Shown here: piece by piece, positions 27,664-36,325 of the stretch
Position numbering within the stretch: position 1 is the stretch's first letter
How the letters are laid out: each line of letters begins with the position of its first letter
DNA from: Microbacterium natoriense
GTDB lineage: Bacteria; Actinomycetota; Actinomycetes; Actinomycetales; Microbacteriaceae
NCBI RefSeq assembly: GCF_030816295.1
Contig: NZ_JAUSXV010000001.1
Span: 2,046,001 to 2,110,000 of the forward strand
Direction: 5' to 3'
Length of the DNA stretch: 64,000 bases
The notes under the pieces: generated by a model
What the model saw: the letters and a program-made list of their open reading frames with translations, nothing else
What the model was told of the DNA's origin: nothing
The model's database searches: none
Program-made: the position numbers and the translations under genes

Positions 27664-28317
27664 GTGATCGTCTCGATCCCTGTCGAGCTGCCCACGGGTC
27701 CCGTCGCCGTCTCCGGCGACTGGCAGCGCGGAGCGAACGGCGTGACGGCGATCGTCGCGCATGGCGCGGGCGCCGGGATGGATCATCCTTTCCTCATCGG
27801 CTTCACCGCAGCTCTGCACGACCAGGGGTTCTCGACGCTCCGGTTCAACTTCCCGTACGTGGAGCAGGGCAGGCGCATGCCGGGGCCGGCCTCGCACGCG
27901 ATCGTGACGTGGCGGGCAGTGGCCGACTTCGCCAGGGCGCAGGATGCCGACGCTCCCGTGTGGGCGATCGGAAAGTCGTACGGCGGGCGCATGGCGTCGA
28001 TGGCCGTCGCCGAGGGGATGGAGGTCGCGGGCCTGGTCTATCTCGGCTATCCGCTGCACGCGCCCGGCAAGCCGGAGAAGCCGCGCGCCGAGCATCTGCC
28101 GTCGATCGGCGTGCCGCAGCTGTTCATCGAGGGTGAGAACGATCCGTTCATCCAGCCGGTGTCGCAGTTCGAGGAGGTCGTGGCGACGTGCCAGGACGCG
28201 ACCGTGGTGTGGATCGAGGGCGGCGGGCACACTTTCGAGGTGAAGGGACTGCGGCGCCCGGCATCCGAGATCGGGTCATCATTGGTCACATTCGTGACGG
28301 AGTTCCTGACCCGCTGA
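27664..28317 (+). CDS. Alpha/beta hydrolase (KANL3/Tex30-like)
   Basis: A 217-residue hydrolase. AHGAGAGMDHPFL forms the oxyanion region, GKSYGGR the nucleophile elbow (Ser), and the acid and His are in GENDPFIQP and GGGHTFEV. This fits the family of small esterase-like proteins related to dienelactone hydrolases. GTG start at 27664, 13 bases after the preceding stop. Substrate unknown. Confidence 0.85.
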   Translation: MIVSIPVELPTGPVAVSGDWQRGANGVTAIVAHGAGAGMDHPFLIGFTAALHDQGFSTLRFNFPYVEQGRRMPGPASHAIVTWRAVADFARAQDADAPVWAIGKSYGGRMASMAVAEGMEVAGLVYLGYPLHAPGKPEKPRAEHLPSIGVPQLFIEGENDPFIQPVSQFEEVVATCQDATVVWIEGGGHTFEVKGLRRPASEIGSSLVTFVTEFLTR

Positions 28318-28332
28318 CAGCATGGAGGTGCA

Positions 28333-29517
28333 ATGGGCACCTCACACCACTACGACGCGATCACGATCGACCAGCTCCGGGCGACCGGAGCCTTCAAATG
28401 GTCGACCCATCCCGAGGCGATCGGCGCGTTCATCGCCGAGATGGACTTCGGCGTGGCTCCGGAGATCGGCGACGCGCTGACCCGATCGGTCGAGGCGCTC
28501 GTCGGCTATCCGACGCCGGGGCTCGTGAACGCGATGTCCGAGGCGACGGCCCGATGGCTGCGCGACGAATACTCCTGGGAGGTGCCGCCGGCGAGGATCA
28601 GACCGGTCGGCGATGTGCTCATCGCGATGCGGGCGACGATCGATCACTTCTCCGAGCCCGGGTCGAAGATCATCCTCCCGACGCCCGCGTACATGCCGTT
28701 CCTGAAGATCCCGCCGATGCACGACCGGGAGATCATCGAGGTTCCGTTGCTCCTCGATGAAGGTCGCTACGTGTTCGACCTCGACGGCCTCGAGCGCGCC
28801 TTCGCCGACGGCGGCGGGATGCTGATCCTGTGCAACCCGTACAACCCCGTCGGACGCGTGTTCACGCGCGACGAGCTGCTCGCCGTCTCCGAGATCGTCG
28901 AGCGGCACGGCGGACGCGTGTTCGCCGACGAGATCCACGCCCCCCTCGTGTTCGCGCCGCACCACCACATCCCATATGCGAGCATCAGCGCGGCCGCAGC
29001 TGCTCACACGATCACCTCGACCAGCGCGTCGAAGGCGTGGAATCTGCCGGGGTTGAAGGCGGCGCAGGTGATCCTCAGCAACGACGCCGACGCCGAGATC
29101 TGGGCGACTCCGGTCGTCACCCGCAACGAGCTGCTCGCGAGCAATCCGGGCATCATCGCGAACACGGCGGCCTACGACCACGCTCGCGAATGGCTCGCGG
29201 ACACGCACGCTTACCTCGACGGCAATCGCACCCTGCTGGGTGAGCTGCTCGCCGAGCACATCCCCGAGATCGGATACACGCCCGCCGAGGGCAGTTACAT
29301 CGCCTGGCTGGACGCGCGTGGTCTCGGCATCGAGGGATCGCCGGCCGACTTCTTCCGTGAACAGGCGGGGGTCGCGCTCACCGATGGCATCGCGTGCGGA
29401 GCGGCTGGAGAAGGGTTCCTGCGCTTCATCCTCGCCACGCCGCGCCCGATCATCGAGCAGGCGGTGCGGCAGATGGCGGCGGCGCTGGCTCGGCGCGAGG
29501 TTCCCGTCGGCGTCTGA
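28333..29517 (+). CDS. PatB/MalY-type PLP lyase (cystathionine beta-lyase-like)
   Basis: A 394-residue fold-type I PLP enzyme. The opening FKWSTHPEAIGAFIAEMDFG is typical of the MalY/PatB subgroup. LCNPYNPVGRVF and FADEIHAPLVF bind the cofactor, and the Schiff-base Lys lies in TSASKAWNLPGLK. Members cleave C-S bonds of cystathionine or cysteine conjugates, or transaminate. GGAGGTG precedes the ATG by a short gap, a strong ribosome site. Confidence 0.9.
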   Translation: MGTSHHYDAITIDQLRATGAFKWSTHPEAIGAFIAEMDFGVAPEIGDALTRSVEALVGYPTPGLVNAMSEATARWLRDEYSWEVPPARIRPVGDVLIAMRATIDHFSEPGSKIILPTPAYMPFLKIPPMHDREIIEVPLLLDEGRYVFDLDGLERAFADGGGMLILCNPYNPVGRVFTRDELLAVSEIVERHGGRVFADEIHAPLVFAPHHHIPYASISAAAAAHTITSTSASKAWNLPGLKAAQVILSNDADAEIWATPVVTRNELLASNPGIIANTAAYDHAREWLADTHAYLDGNRTLLGELLAEHIPEIGYTPAEGSYIAWLDARGLGIEGSPADFFREQAGVALTDGIACGAAGEGFLRFILATPRPIIEQAVRQMAAALARREVPVGV

Positions 29518-29605
29518 GGCCCCCGGCATCCGCCCTCCGTCGCCACGACGTCCGCCCGTCGCCTCCCCTTCTGCTTCGCTGCGCTCGCGAAGGACAACCG
29601 CAGCA

Positions 29606-29638
29606 GAGAAGGACGATTCTGCTCAGTCGGTCCTTCTC
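29606..29638 (+). terminator. Weak hairpin after the PatB-type gene
   Basis: GAGAAGGAC (29606-29614) pairs with 29630-29638 across a 15-base loop. The 29518-29688 gap also holds CTTCGC/GCGAAG repeats resembling degenerate extragenic palindromes; nothing else is seen there. Confidence 0.4.
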
Positions 29639-29688
29639 AAGCGCAGTTCTCCGTCGCTGACGGTGGTTTCGGGTGAGAGGATGAGCGG

Positions 29689-30081
29689 ATGACGGCGAAG
29701 ACAGGGCTGCATCACGTCGAAATCTGGGTCGCCGAACTCGGCACGTCATGGTCGTGGATGCTGGAGCGACTGGGGTTCTCGCTGTCGGCCGCATGGGACG
29801 GCGGCCAGACGTGGGATGCCGGGGGCGCCTACATCACGCTGACCACCTCGCCGACTCTGACGGATGCCGCGCATGATCGTCGTCGTGCGGGCGTCAACCA
29901 TCTCGCGTTCCGGGGCGGATCGCCCGCGGACGTCGACGCGCTCATGCAGGCAGCTCCTGCACACGGGTGGGCGCCCCTGTACGACGACAGATACCCGCAT
30001 GCCGGCGGTCCCGACCACTACGCGGGCTGGGTGGAGAACGCGGAGGGCTTCAAAGTCGAGATCGTCGCCGAGACGGCCTGA
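29689..30081 (+). CDS. VOC-family (glyoxalase/bleomycin-resistance fold) protein
   Basis: A 130-residue protein with paired beta-alpha-beta-beta-beta modules. HHVEIWVAELGTSWSWM opens module 1 and NHLAFRGGSPADVDALM opens module 2. GGPDHYAGWVENAEGFKVEIVAE is the usual C-terminal ligand strand. Metal ligands His and Glu are in place for a possible lyase or dioxygenase-like role, but substrate is unknown. GAGGAT, six bases before the ATG, is a weak -10. Confidence 0.85.
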   Translation: MTAKTGLHHVEIWVAELGTSWSWMLERLGFSLSAAWDGGQTWDAGGAYITLTTSPTLTDAAHDRRRAGVNHLAFRGGSPADVDALMQAAPAHGWAPLYDDRYPHAGGPDHYAGWVENAEGFKVEIVAETA

Positions 30082-30091
30082 CACCGCCGCC

Positions 30092-30165
30092 GAGAAGAGG
30101 TTAACCGCTCCAGATCAGGACGATCCACGAAGGATGTCCTTGTCCGGAGCGGTTGACCTGTTCTC
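30092..30165. terminator. Long compound inverted repeat between convergent genes
   Basis: Twenty-base arms at 30092-30111 and 30146-30165 pair with one mismatch and one wobble. An inner imperfect hairpin around 30117-30140 (AGGAC...GTCCT) sits in the loop. It lies between the VOC and PepP genes and is a likely bidirectional terminator. Confidence 0.7.
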
Positions 30166-30197
30166 GCGTGGGGCGGGCCGGCGCGGCGGGAAGCGGC

Positions 30198-31619
30198 TCA
30201 GGCCTGCTGCACCCGAGCGATCCACGCCTCGACCTCGTCGGCCGTGCGGGGGATGCCGGCCGAGAGGTTCACGGGGCCGTCTGCGGTCATGAGGATGTCG
30301 TCCTCGATGCGCACACCGATGCCGCGGTATTCGGCGGGAACCGTGAGGTCGTCGATCTGGAAGTACAGGCCCGGTTCGATCGTGAAGACCATGCCGGGTT
30401 CGAGCACGCCGTCGTAGTACATCTCGCGCCGGGCCTGTGCGCAGTCGTGCACGTCGATGCCGAGGTGATGCGAGGTGCCGTGCACCATGTAGCGGCGGTG
30501 CTGGCCGCCGGCATCCGCGTCGAGCGCCTCTTCGGCCGTCACCGGCAGCAGTCCCCACTCGGCGGTGCGAGCGGCGATGACCTGCATGGCGGCGCCGTGC
30601 ACGTCGCGGAACGGCACGCCGACCTGAGCGGCGGCGAAGGCCGCATCGGCTGCTTCGCGCACGGTCTCGTAGACGCGGCGCTGCACCTCGGTGAACGTGC
30701 CAGAGACCGGCAGTGTGCGGGTGATGTCCGCCGTGTACAGGCTGTCTGCCTCGACACCGGCGTCCACGAGGATCAGGTCTCCCGGGACCACGGTGCCGTC
30801 GTTGCGGGTCCAGTGCAGGTAGCAGGCGTGCGGGCCCGACGCCGCGATGGTGTCGTAGCCCTCGCCGTTGCCGTCTTCACGTGCGCGACGGTGGAAGACA
30901 CCCTCGACCACGCGCTCGCCGCGGGCGTGCTCGATCGCCTGAGAGAGGGAGCGGATGATGTCGTCGAAGCCGTTCGCCGTGATCTCGACGGCATGGCGCA
31001 TCTCGGCGATCTCGAACTCGTCCTTGATCAGTCGCAGCTCGGAGACGAAGCGGGAGAGCTCTGCGTCGTCGAGCGTGACGTCCTCATCGCCGGCTTCGAA
31101 GGCGTCCAGGTGATCGGTGGCGACGCCGAGGTCGGCCGCGACGCCGGCGAGGGCCGGACGCGGTCCGATCCAGAACTCGCCGATCGTCGCATCCGCGTAG
31201 AACTCGGTCGTCGTGCGGTCGGCGCGCTCGCGGAAGTACAGCGTGATGTCGTGTCCGGCATCCGTCGGCTCGAAGACGAGCAGAGAATCGGGCTCGGCAT
31301 CCGACGCCCAGCCGGTGAGGTGCGCGAAGGCGGAGTGCGCGCGGAACACGTAGTCGGTGTCGTTGCTGCGCTGCTTGAGGGCGCCTGCGGCGATCACCAG
31401 GCGCTTCCCGGGGAACGCGGCCGAGACGGCGTCGCGCCGAGCTGCTGCGTACGGCGCCTGAGCGCGCGGCGCGGGCAGCGACTCGGGGCGCTCGGCCCAG
31501 CCTGTCGAGATCGTGTCGAGGAAGCCGCGCGGGAACGGCTGCTTGCGGTTCGTCGTGCTGTTCTCGGTGGTGGGCTCAGCCGTGGGCTCGGCGATCGTGT
31601 CGCGTTCTCCGGTGTTCAT
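30198..31619 (-). CDS. pepP: Xaa-Pro aminopeptidase (aminopeptidase P, M24B)
   Basis: A 473-residue peptidase that removes N-terminal residues before proline. The N-terminal creatinase-like domain has YVFRAHSAFAHLTGW. The pita-bread domain carries the dinuclear metal ligands: LVDAGVEADSLYTADITRT (two Asp), GTSHHLGIDVHD (His), MVFTIEPGLYF (Glu) and IGVRIEDDILMT (Glu). The first 40 residues are Thr/Glu/Asn-rich and probably disordered. Cytoplasmic; monocistronic. Confidence 0.94.
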   Translation of the reverse strand: MNTGERDTIAEPTAEPTTENSTTNRKQPFPRGFLDTISTGWAERPESLPAPRAQAPYAAARRDAVSAAFPGKRLVIAAGALKQRSNDTDYVFRAHSAFAHLTGWASDAEPDSLLVFEPTDAGHDITLYFRERADRTTTEFYADATIGEFWIGPRPALAGVAADLGVATDHLDAFEAGDEDVTLDDAELSRFVSELRLIKDEFEIAEMRHAVEITANGFDDIIRSLSQAIEHARGERVVEGVFHRRAREDGNGEGYDTIAASGPHACYLHWTRNDGTVVPGDLILVDAGVEADSLYTADITRTLPVSGTFTEVQRRVYETVREAADAAFAAAQVGVPFRDVHGAAMQVIAARTAEWGLLPVTAEEALDADAGGQHRRYMVHGTSHHLGIDVHDCAQARREMYYDGVLEPGMVFTIEPGLYFQIDDLTVPAEYRGIGVRIEDDILMTADGPVNLSAGIPRTADEVEAWIARVQQA

Positions 31620-31740
31620 GGATCAAGTCTGTCACCCCGTCGGCCGATTCGCTCGGCCAGCAGGAGAGGGGGAGCGGATGCCGGCGATTCGTCTCGTCCG
31701 AGGCGCGGATGCCGGTCGCGATCGAGCGTTTCGTCTGGGC

Positions 31741-32766
31741 TCAGCCGGCTGCGGGCTCGAGCTGCACGACGAGTCCACGGTGATCGCTGCCGCCGGCATC
31801 CGAGATGATCATCGATCCCGTCGGAGTCCAGTTCTGCGATGCCATCACGTGGTCGATCGGTGCGCTGAGCAGTTCGGGCAGTGAACTCGGCCAGGTGCCG
31901 CTGAGGCCGTTGCCCGTTCGGGACGCGACATCCCGGCAGTAGCCCAGGTCGCCGCCGCCCACGCCGAACGGAGCCATGTGGTCGATCGTCGCATTGAAGT
32001 CGCCGGCCAGGATGAAGTCGCCCTCCGGGCACTGATCGGCGATCCACTGCAGGTCGCTGCGCCACTGGCCCATCTCCTCCCGGCGCGGCGCGACGGCATG
32101 AACCGCCACGATCGTGGGACCGGTGCCGTCGACGGGCATCAGCACGACGCTCGGCACGGAGCCGGTGTTGCTCGACCCGTCCTGCGCCGATTCGATGACC
32201 GAGTACTGGCCGAGATCGGCCGCCACCAGCACGGTGGTCTGCCACGATTTGGGCCCGTCGACGACATCGGGATTGAACTGCACGGTGTGCACCCACATCG
32301 GGTGCCCCTGGTCTCGGAGCATCACGGCGATCTGTTCGCCGACGGCCTCGGTCGTCTCGGGCAGGGCGACGATATCGGCACCGCTGTCGACGACCTGCTG
32401 CGCGATGGTCTCGGCGGAGACCACTTCGCCCGCCGTGTTCCAGCTGAGAACTCGGATGCTGGTGTCGGTCGCCTCTGGCAGGGTGTCGCGCCCGAATCCT
32501 CGGTTCATCCCGATGAGCGCAGTCGCCCCGGCGCCCAGCAGCGCGATGATCAGAACGGATGCTGCGAACCCGCGCAGGGTCTTCGAGAACATGAGCAGCA
32601 GGGCGAGCACCGCGAGCAGGAGGAGGGCGCCCAGCACCGCACCGCGAGCCGCGACGATCTGCGCGAACGGGTACGTCTGCTCGAGATGGAAGAACTGCGG
32701 CCACACCGCGATCGCCGTGGCGATCGCGAGCAGCACGGTGACGAGTATCCCCAGTAGTCGAAGCAT
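31741..32766 (-). CDS. Membrane-anchored endonuclease/exonuclease/phosphatase-family protein
   Basis: A 341-residue protein. Three N-terminal helices (about residues 4-25, 37-57 and 63-85) precede an EEP domain. RVLSWNTAGE gives the metal-site Asn, VALPETTEAVG the metal-binding Glu, LAGDFNATIDH the catalytic Asp and Asn, and DHRGLVVQLEP the terminal Asp-His pair. The domain probably faces outward. Start MLRLLGILV at 32766 follows a -10 box by seven bases. Confidence 0.88.
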   Translation of the reverse strand: MLRLLGILVTVLLAIATAIAVWPQFFHLEQTYPFAQIVAARGAVLGALLLLAVLALLLMFSKTLRGFAASVLIIALLGAGATALIGMNRGFGRDTLPEATDTSIRVLSWNTAGEVVSAETIAQQVVDSGADIVALPETTEAVGEQIAVMLRDQGHPMWVHTVQFNPDVVDGPKSWQTTVLVAADLGQYSVIESAQDGSSNTGSVPSVVLMPVDGTGPTIVAVHAVAPRREEMGQWRSDLQWIADQCPEGDFILAGDFNATIDHMAPFGVGGGDLGYCRDVASRTGNGLSGTWPSSLPELLSAPIDHVMASQNWTPTGSMIISDAGGSDHRGLVVQLEPAAG

Positions 32767-32773
32767 CGCCTCC

Positions 32774-32779
32774 AGCCTA
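32774..32779 (-). promoter_or_regulatory. -10 box TAGGCT, leaderless type
   Basis: Seven bases before the ATG at 32766. Confidence 0.6.
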
Positions 32780-32812
32780 GAAGCGCAGTCTGTGAAGTCT
32801 CTGCCGCCGGGA

Positions 32813-32818
32813 TACGCT
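32813..32818 (+). promoter_or_regulatory. -10 box TACGCT, leaderless type
   Basis: Six bases before the ATG at 32825. Confidence 0.55.
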
Positions 32819-32824
32819 CGGAGC

Positions 32825-33694
32825 ATGTCGCACCTGTTCTCCGGCCCCGCGGATCTGCACCTGCACTCCAACCATTCGGATGGCACGGAGGCTCCCGCCG
32901 AGGTCATGCGCCAGGTGCGCGGGTACGGCGTGCGGACGGCCGCGCTCACCGATCACGATCGCACGACAGGGTGGGACGAGGCGGCTGATGCCGCGAACGC
33001 ACTGGGGATGACGTTTATACCGGGTATGGAGCTGTCCGCGAAGCACGAGTGGCGCAGCGTGCACGTCCTGGGGTATCTGTTCGACCCGACCGACGCGGCG
33101 CTCGTCGCCGAGACAGAACGCATCCGCGGCGACCGGATCGGCCGGGCGGAGCGCATCGTGCGCAGCATCGGCCGCGACTACGACCTGCGCTGGGACGACG
33201 TGCTCGCGCAGACCACCGCGGATGCGACCGTCGGCCGCCCGCACATCGCCGACGCGCTGGTCGCCCGCGGGATAGTGCGCGACCGCACGGAGGCGTTCGA
33301 CGGCATCCTGCACCCGCGAGAGGGGTACTACGAGCCGCACTACGCGCCCGACCCGCTCACGGCCGTGCGCCTGATCACAGAGGCAGGGGGAGTCGCGATC
33401 ATCGCCCATCCCTCGACGGTGGGACGCGACCGGATGATGCCCATGCCGTTCGTCGAACAGCTCATCGCCGCCGGCCTCGGTGGTTTCGAGATCGAGCATC
33501 GAGAGAACACGGCGTCCGGCAAGCGCGTGCTTCGCGAGATCGCGCACAAGCACGACCTCATCGTCACGGGTTCGAGCGACTACCACGGCGCGGGGAAGCC
33601 GAACCGTCCGGGGGAGAACACGACGTCGGACGACATGGTGGCGCGTCTGATCGATCGTGCGTCCGGTACCACACCCCGGTACCCGCGAAGCTGA
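32825..33694 (+). CDS. PHP-domain metal-dependent phosphoesterase
   Basis: A 289-residue protein of the TrpH/YciV group. Metal-site motifs in order: DLHLHSNHSDG (residues 10-20), TDHDRTTGW, GMELSAKHEW, IIAHPSTVGRD and GSSDYHGAGK. Characterised relatives hydrolyse 3',5'-nucleoside bisphosphates or act as 5'-3' RNA/DNA exonucleases (RNase AM). The ATG at 32825 is chosen because the -10 box precedes it and the PHP domain begins there; the frame is open far upstream on the opposite side of another gene. Confidence 0.9.
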   Translation: MSHLFSGPADLHLHSNHSDGTEAPAEVMRQVRGYGVRTAALTDHDRTTGWDEAADAANALGMTFIPGMELSAKHEWRSVHVLGYLFDPTDAALVAETERIRGDRIGRAERIVRSIGRDYDLRWDDVLAQTTADATVGRPHIADALVARGIVRDRTEAFDGILHPREGYYEPHYAPDPLTAVRLITEAGGVAIIAHPSTVGRDRMMPMPFVEQLIAAGLGGFEIEHRENTASGKRVLREIAHKHDLIVTGSSDYHGAGKPNRPGENTTSDDMVARLIDRASGTTPRYPRS

Positions 33695-33738
33695 GGGTGC
33701 TGTCGGCACTCTCCCGGGCAGCTGTCGACCTGCGGGCC

Positions 33739-33744
33739 TAGTCT
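33739..33744 (+). promoter_or_regulatory. -10 box TAGTCT, leaderless type
   Basis: Seven bases before the ATG at 33752. Confidence 0.6.
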
Positions 33745-33751
33745 TCGACGC

Positions 33752-34741
33752 ATGCAACGGGGGACCACTCTCGAGCGGCGCATCGATGCGGTCGCTCACC
33801 GCCTTCTCAAGGACGCGCCCGGTGGGGGCTTGCGGGCGGCGCTCATCGAGGTCGCGGTGTTCGTGCTCAAGCAGTCGTGGGCGTGCGTGTTCGGCGCGAC
33901 TCTGCTCGCCGCGATCGTCGCGGCCCGCCTCTGGTACCCCGATGACGCGATCGTCGCCCGTAACGACGCGCTGACGATCACGGCGGTGCTCATCCAGGTC
34001 GCGATGCTCGTCTTCCGACTCGAGACCGGGCGCGAGCTGTGGGTGATCGTGCTCTTCCACATCACCGGAACGGTGATGGAGCTGTTCAAGACGGACGTCG
34101 GCTCGTGGGCATACGCCGCCGACGGAGTGCTCCGCATCGGCGCCGTCCCGCTGTTCAGCGGTTTCATGTACGCCGCCGTCGGCTCGTACATGGTGAGAGT
34201 GCACAGGCTGTTCGATCTCGGCTTCACGCACTATCCGCGCCGCTGGCTCACGACGGTGCTCGCGGCCGCCGTCTACGTGAACTTCTTCACCCACCACTGG
34301 TGGTGGGATGCGCGCTGGGTGCTGCTCGCCGGCGTCGTCGTGCTGTGGCTGCCCACCGTGATGCATGCGAGAGTGTGGCGGCGCACGCTGCGGCTTCCAC
34401 TGGTGGCCGTCTTCGCCGGAGTCGCGGTGTTCATCTACCTGGCGGAGAACATCGGCACCTGGGCGGGGGCGTGGGCGTATCCCGACCAGGCGGTGAACTG
34501 GCAGCCCGTGTCGCTCAGCAAACTGAGTTCGTGGTTCCTGCTGATGATCATCTCGGTCGTGATGGTCACCTGGGTCTATCCGCCGCGGAGGCCGGACATC
34601 GCGCAGGACGACGATGGGGCGGATGCCGCAGCATCCGCCCCATCGGAGATATCTCAGGCGCCGGTGACGGGAGCCGCTCCCGCGCCCCCTGCGCCGCGGC
34701 GGCGACGGCGACGGCGCGCCGGAGCCGGCTTGCCGTCGTGA
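33752..34741 (+). CDS. DUF817 membrane protein with an antisense-encoded tail
   Basis: A 329-residue protein with about eight membrane helices, matching the DUF817 family (FETGRELWVIVLFHITGTVMELFK-like region, LFSGFMYAAVGSYMVR, FTHHWWWDARW, YLAENIGTWAGAWAYP). The family core ends near PRRPD (about residue 283). The remaining tail, ending in a run of seven Arg, runs 88 bases into the 3' end of the convergent helicase. A hairpin lies within the tail's coding sequence. Function unknown. Confidence 0.88.
   Translation: MQRGTTLERRIDAVAHRLLKDAPGGGLRAALIEVAVFVLKQSWACVFGATLLAAIVAARLWYPDDAIVARNDALTITAVLIQVAMLVFRLETGRELWVIVLFHITGTVMELFKTDVGSWAYAADGVLRIGAVPLFSGFMYAAVGSYMVRVHRLFDLGFTHYPRRWLTTVLAAAVYVNFFTHHWWWDARWVLLAGVVVLWLPTVMHARVWRRTLRLPLVAVFAGVAVFIYLAENIGTWAGAWAYPDQAVNWQPVSLSKLSSWFLLMIISVVMVTWVYPPRRPDIAQDDDGADAAASAPSEISQAPVTGAAPAPPAPRRRRRRRAGAGLPS
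34613..34644. terminator. Hairpin inside the DUF817 3' coding region
   Basis: Perfect 14-base stem (34613-34626 with 34631-34644), CGCA loop, nine bases beyond the helicase stop on the minus strand. It probably terminates the helicase transcript while being translated as part of the DUF817 tail. Confidence 0.7.
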
Positions 34742-36159
34742 TGCTCTTTGCCCGCACCGTCATGCGTGCCTGCGCCTTCGGCGCTGCGGTCGGCGGCGGG
34801 CGCGGGGTACTCGGTCGAGTCGGATGCGGAGCCTTCGACGAAAGTCGATCCGACCGCTTCCGAGCCGCGACGGCGACGGCGACGGCGAGTGCCGCCCTCC
34901 GCAGTGCCTTCGGCGGCGACATCCGCCGCGCGCTCCGCGCGAGGAGCGCGTGCCGGCTTCTCAGCCTTGGGCGCCGTCACGAGACGACCCTTCGTGCCGG
35001 CGGGGATGTCGAGGTCTTCGAACAGCTGCGGGCTCGACGAGTAGATCTCGACCGGCTCGGGCTGGCCGAACTCGAGGGCGCGATTGATCAGGGCCCACTT
35101 GTGCAGGTCCTCCCAGTCGACGAAGGTGACCGCGATGCCGGTCTTGCCTGCGCGGCCGGTGCGGCCTGCGCGGTGCAGGTACGTCTTGTCCTCGTCCGGG
35201 ATGGTGTGGTTGATCACGTGGGTCACGTCGTCGACGTCGATGCCGCGCGCGGCGACATCGGTGGCGACCAGCACGTCGCGCTTGCCGGCCTTGAACGCCG
35301 CCATCGAGCGCTCGCGCTGATCCTGGCCCATGTCGCCGTGCACACCGCCGACGTTGAAGCCGCGGTCGCCCAGTTCGTCGACGAGGCGCTGCGCCGCTCG
35401 CTTGGTGCGCGTGAAGATCACCGTCTTGCCGCGGCCCTCGGCCTGCAGGATGCGGGCGATGATCTCGTCCTTGTCCATGGAGTGCGCGCGGTACACGAGG
35501 TGCTTGATGTTCGCCTGCGTGAGGCCCTCATCGGGGTCGGTCGCGCGGATGTGGATCGGGTTCGACATGAACCGGCGCGCCAGGGCGACGATCGGGCCGG
35601 GCATGGTCGCCGAGAACAGCTGCGTGTGCCGGACGGCCGGGACCTTCTGGAAGATCTTCTCGATGTCGGCGAGGAAGCCGAGGTCGAGCATCTTGTCGGC
35701 CTCGTCGAGGACGACCTCGGTCGCGTTCGACAGGTCGAGCAGCCGCTGACCGGCGAGGTCGATCAGACGCCCGGGGGTTCCGACCACGATCTGGGCACCG
35801 GCCTTGAGCTGATCGATCTGGCCCTCGTACGCCTTGCCGCCGTAGATCGCGACGACACTCGTGGAGCGGTTGCTGGTGAGCAGATCGATGTCTTCGTACA
35901 CCTGCACCGCGAGCTCGCGGGTGGGCACCACGATGAGCGCCTTCACCCCGTGCTCCGGGTTCAGGCCGAGGCGCTGGACGACGGGGATGCCGAATCCGAA
36001 CGTCTTGCCGGTTCCGGTCTTGGCCTGGCCGATGATGTCCTGGCCCGGAAGGCCGAGGGGGATGGTCTGCTCCTGGATGGGGAACGCGTCGACGATGCCT
36101 TTGGAGGCCAGCGCGTCGATGATGTCCTGATCGATACCGAGATCAGCGAAAGTTGTCAC
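34654..36159 (-). CDS. rhlE: DEAD-box RNA helicase, RhlE type
   Basis: A 501-residue RNA helicase. The Q motif is IQEQTIPLGL, motif I QAKTGTGKT, motif II DEAD (VVLDEADKMLDLGF), motif III SAT and motif VI HRAGRTGRAG. The last 110 residues are basic, with several Arg runs. Position beside the ferritin-like and DUF3107 genes matches Rv3211 (rhlE) of M. tuberculosis. GTG at 36159 (VTTFADLG) is the likely start by family; an ATG nine codons upstream at 36186 has GAGG ahead of it and is possible. Confidence 0.93.
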   Translation of the reverse strand: MTTFADLGIDQDIIDALASKGIVDAFPIQEQTIPLGLPGQDIIGQAKTGTGKTFGFGIPVVQRLGLNPEHGVKALIVVPTRELAVQVYEDIDLLTSNRSTSVVAIYGGKAYEGQIDQLKAGAQIVVGTPGRLIDLAGQRLLDLSNATEVVLDEADKMLDLGFLADIEKIFQKVPAVRHTQLFSATMPGPIVALARRFMSNPIHIRATDPDEGLTQANIKHLVYRAHSMDKDEIIARILQAEGRGKTVIFTRTKRAAQRLVDELGDRGFNVGGVHGDMGQDQRERSMAAFKAGKRDVLVATDVAARGIDVDDVTHVINHTIPDEDKTYLHRAGRTGRAGKTGIAVTFVDWEDLHKWALINRALEFGQPEPVEIYSSSPQLFEDLDIPAGTKGRLVTAPKAEKPARAPRAERAADVAAEGTAEGGTRRRRRRRGSEAVGSTFVEGSASDSTEYPAPAADRSAEGAGTHDGAGKEHHDGKPAPARRRRRRRGAGGAGAAPVTGA

Positions 36160-36313
36160 TATGTTCAGATGCCTGTCCGGCGACATGGGAGAGTCGCCTC
36201 GTCATGGATCCACGCCGTCTGCGTGCCACAGGCGCGGGGCCCCGCTCCGACGGCGGGGACGACACCAGCCTACCCGAGGGGCCGTCGCGCCCTCGAGGGA
36301 TGGCCGCCCCGAG

Positions 36314-36319
36314 TAGTGT
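36314..36319 (+). promoter_or_regulatory. -10 box TAGTGT, leaderless type
   Basis: Six bases before the GTG at 36326. Confidence 0.6.
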
Positions 36320-36325
36320 GAAGCC

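Noticed and set aside
28333..29517. Classifying the PatB/MalY protein as another dapC
   Set aside because: The MalY-type N terminus and PLP-Lys context differ from DapC, and a better dapC lies next to fdxA.
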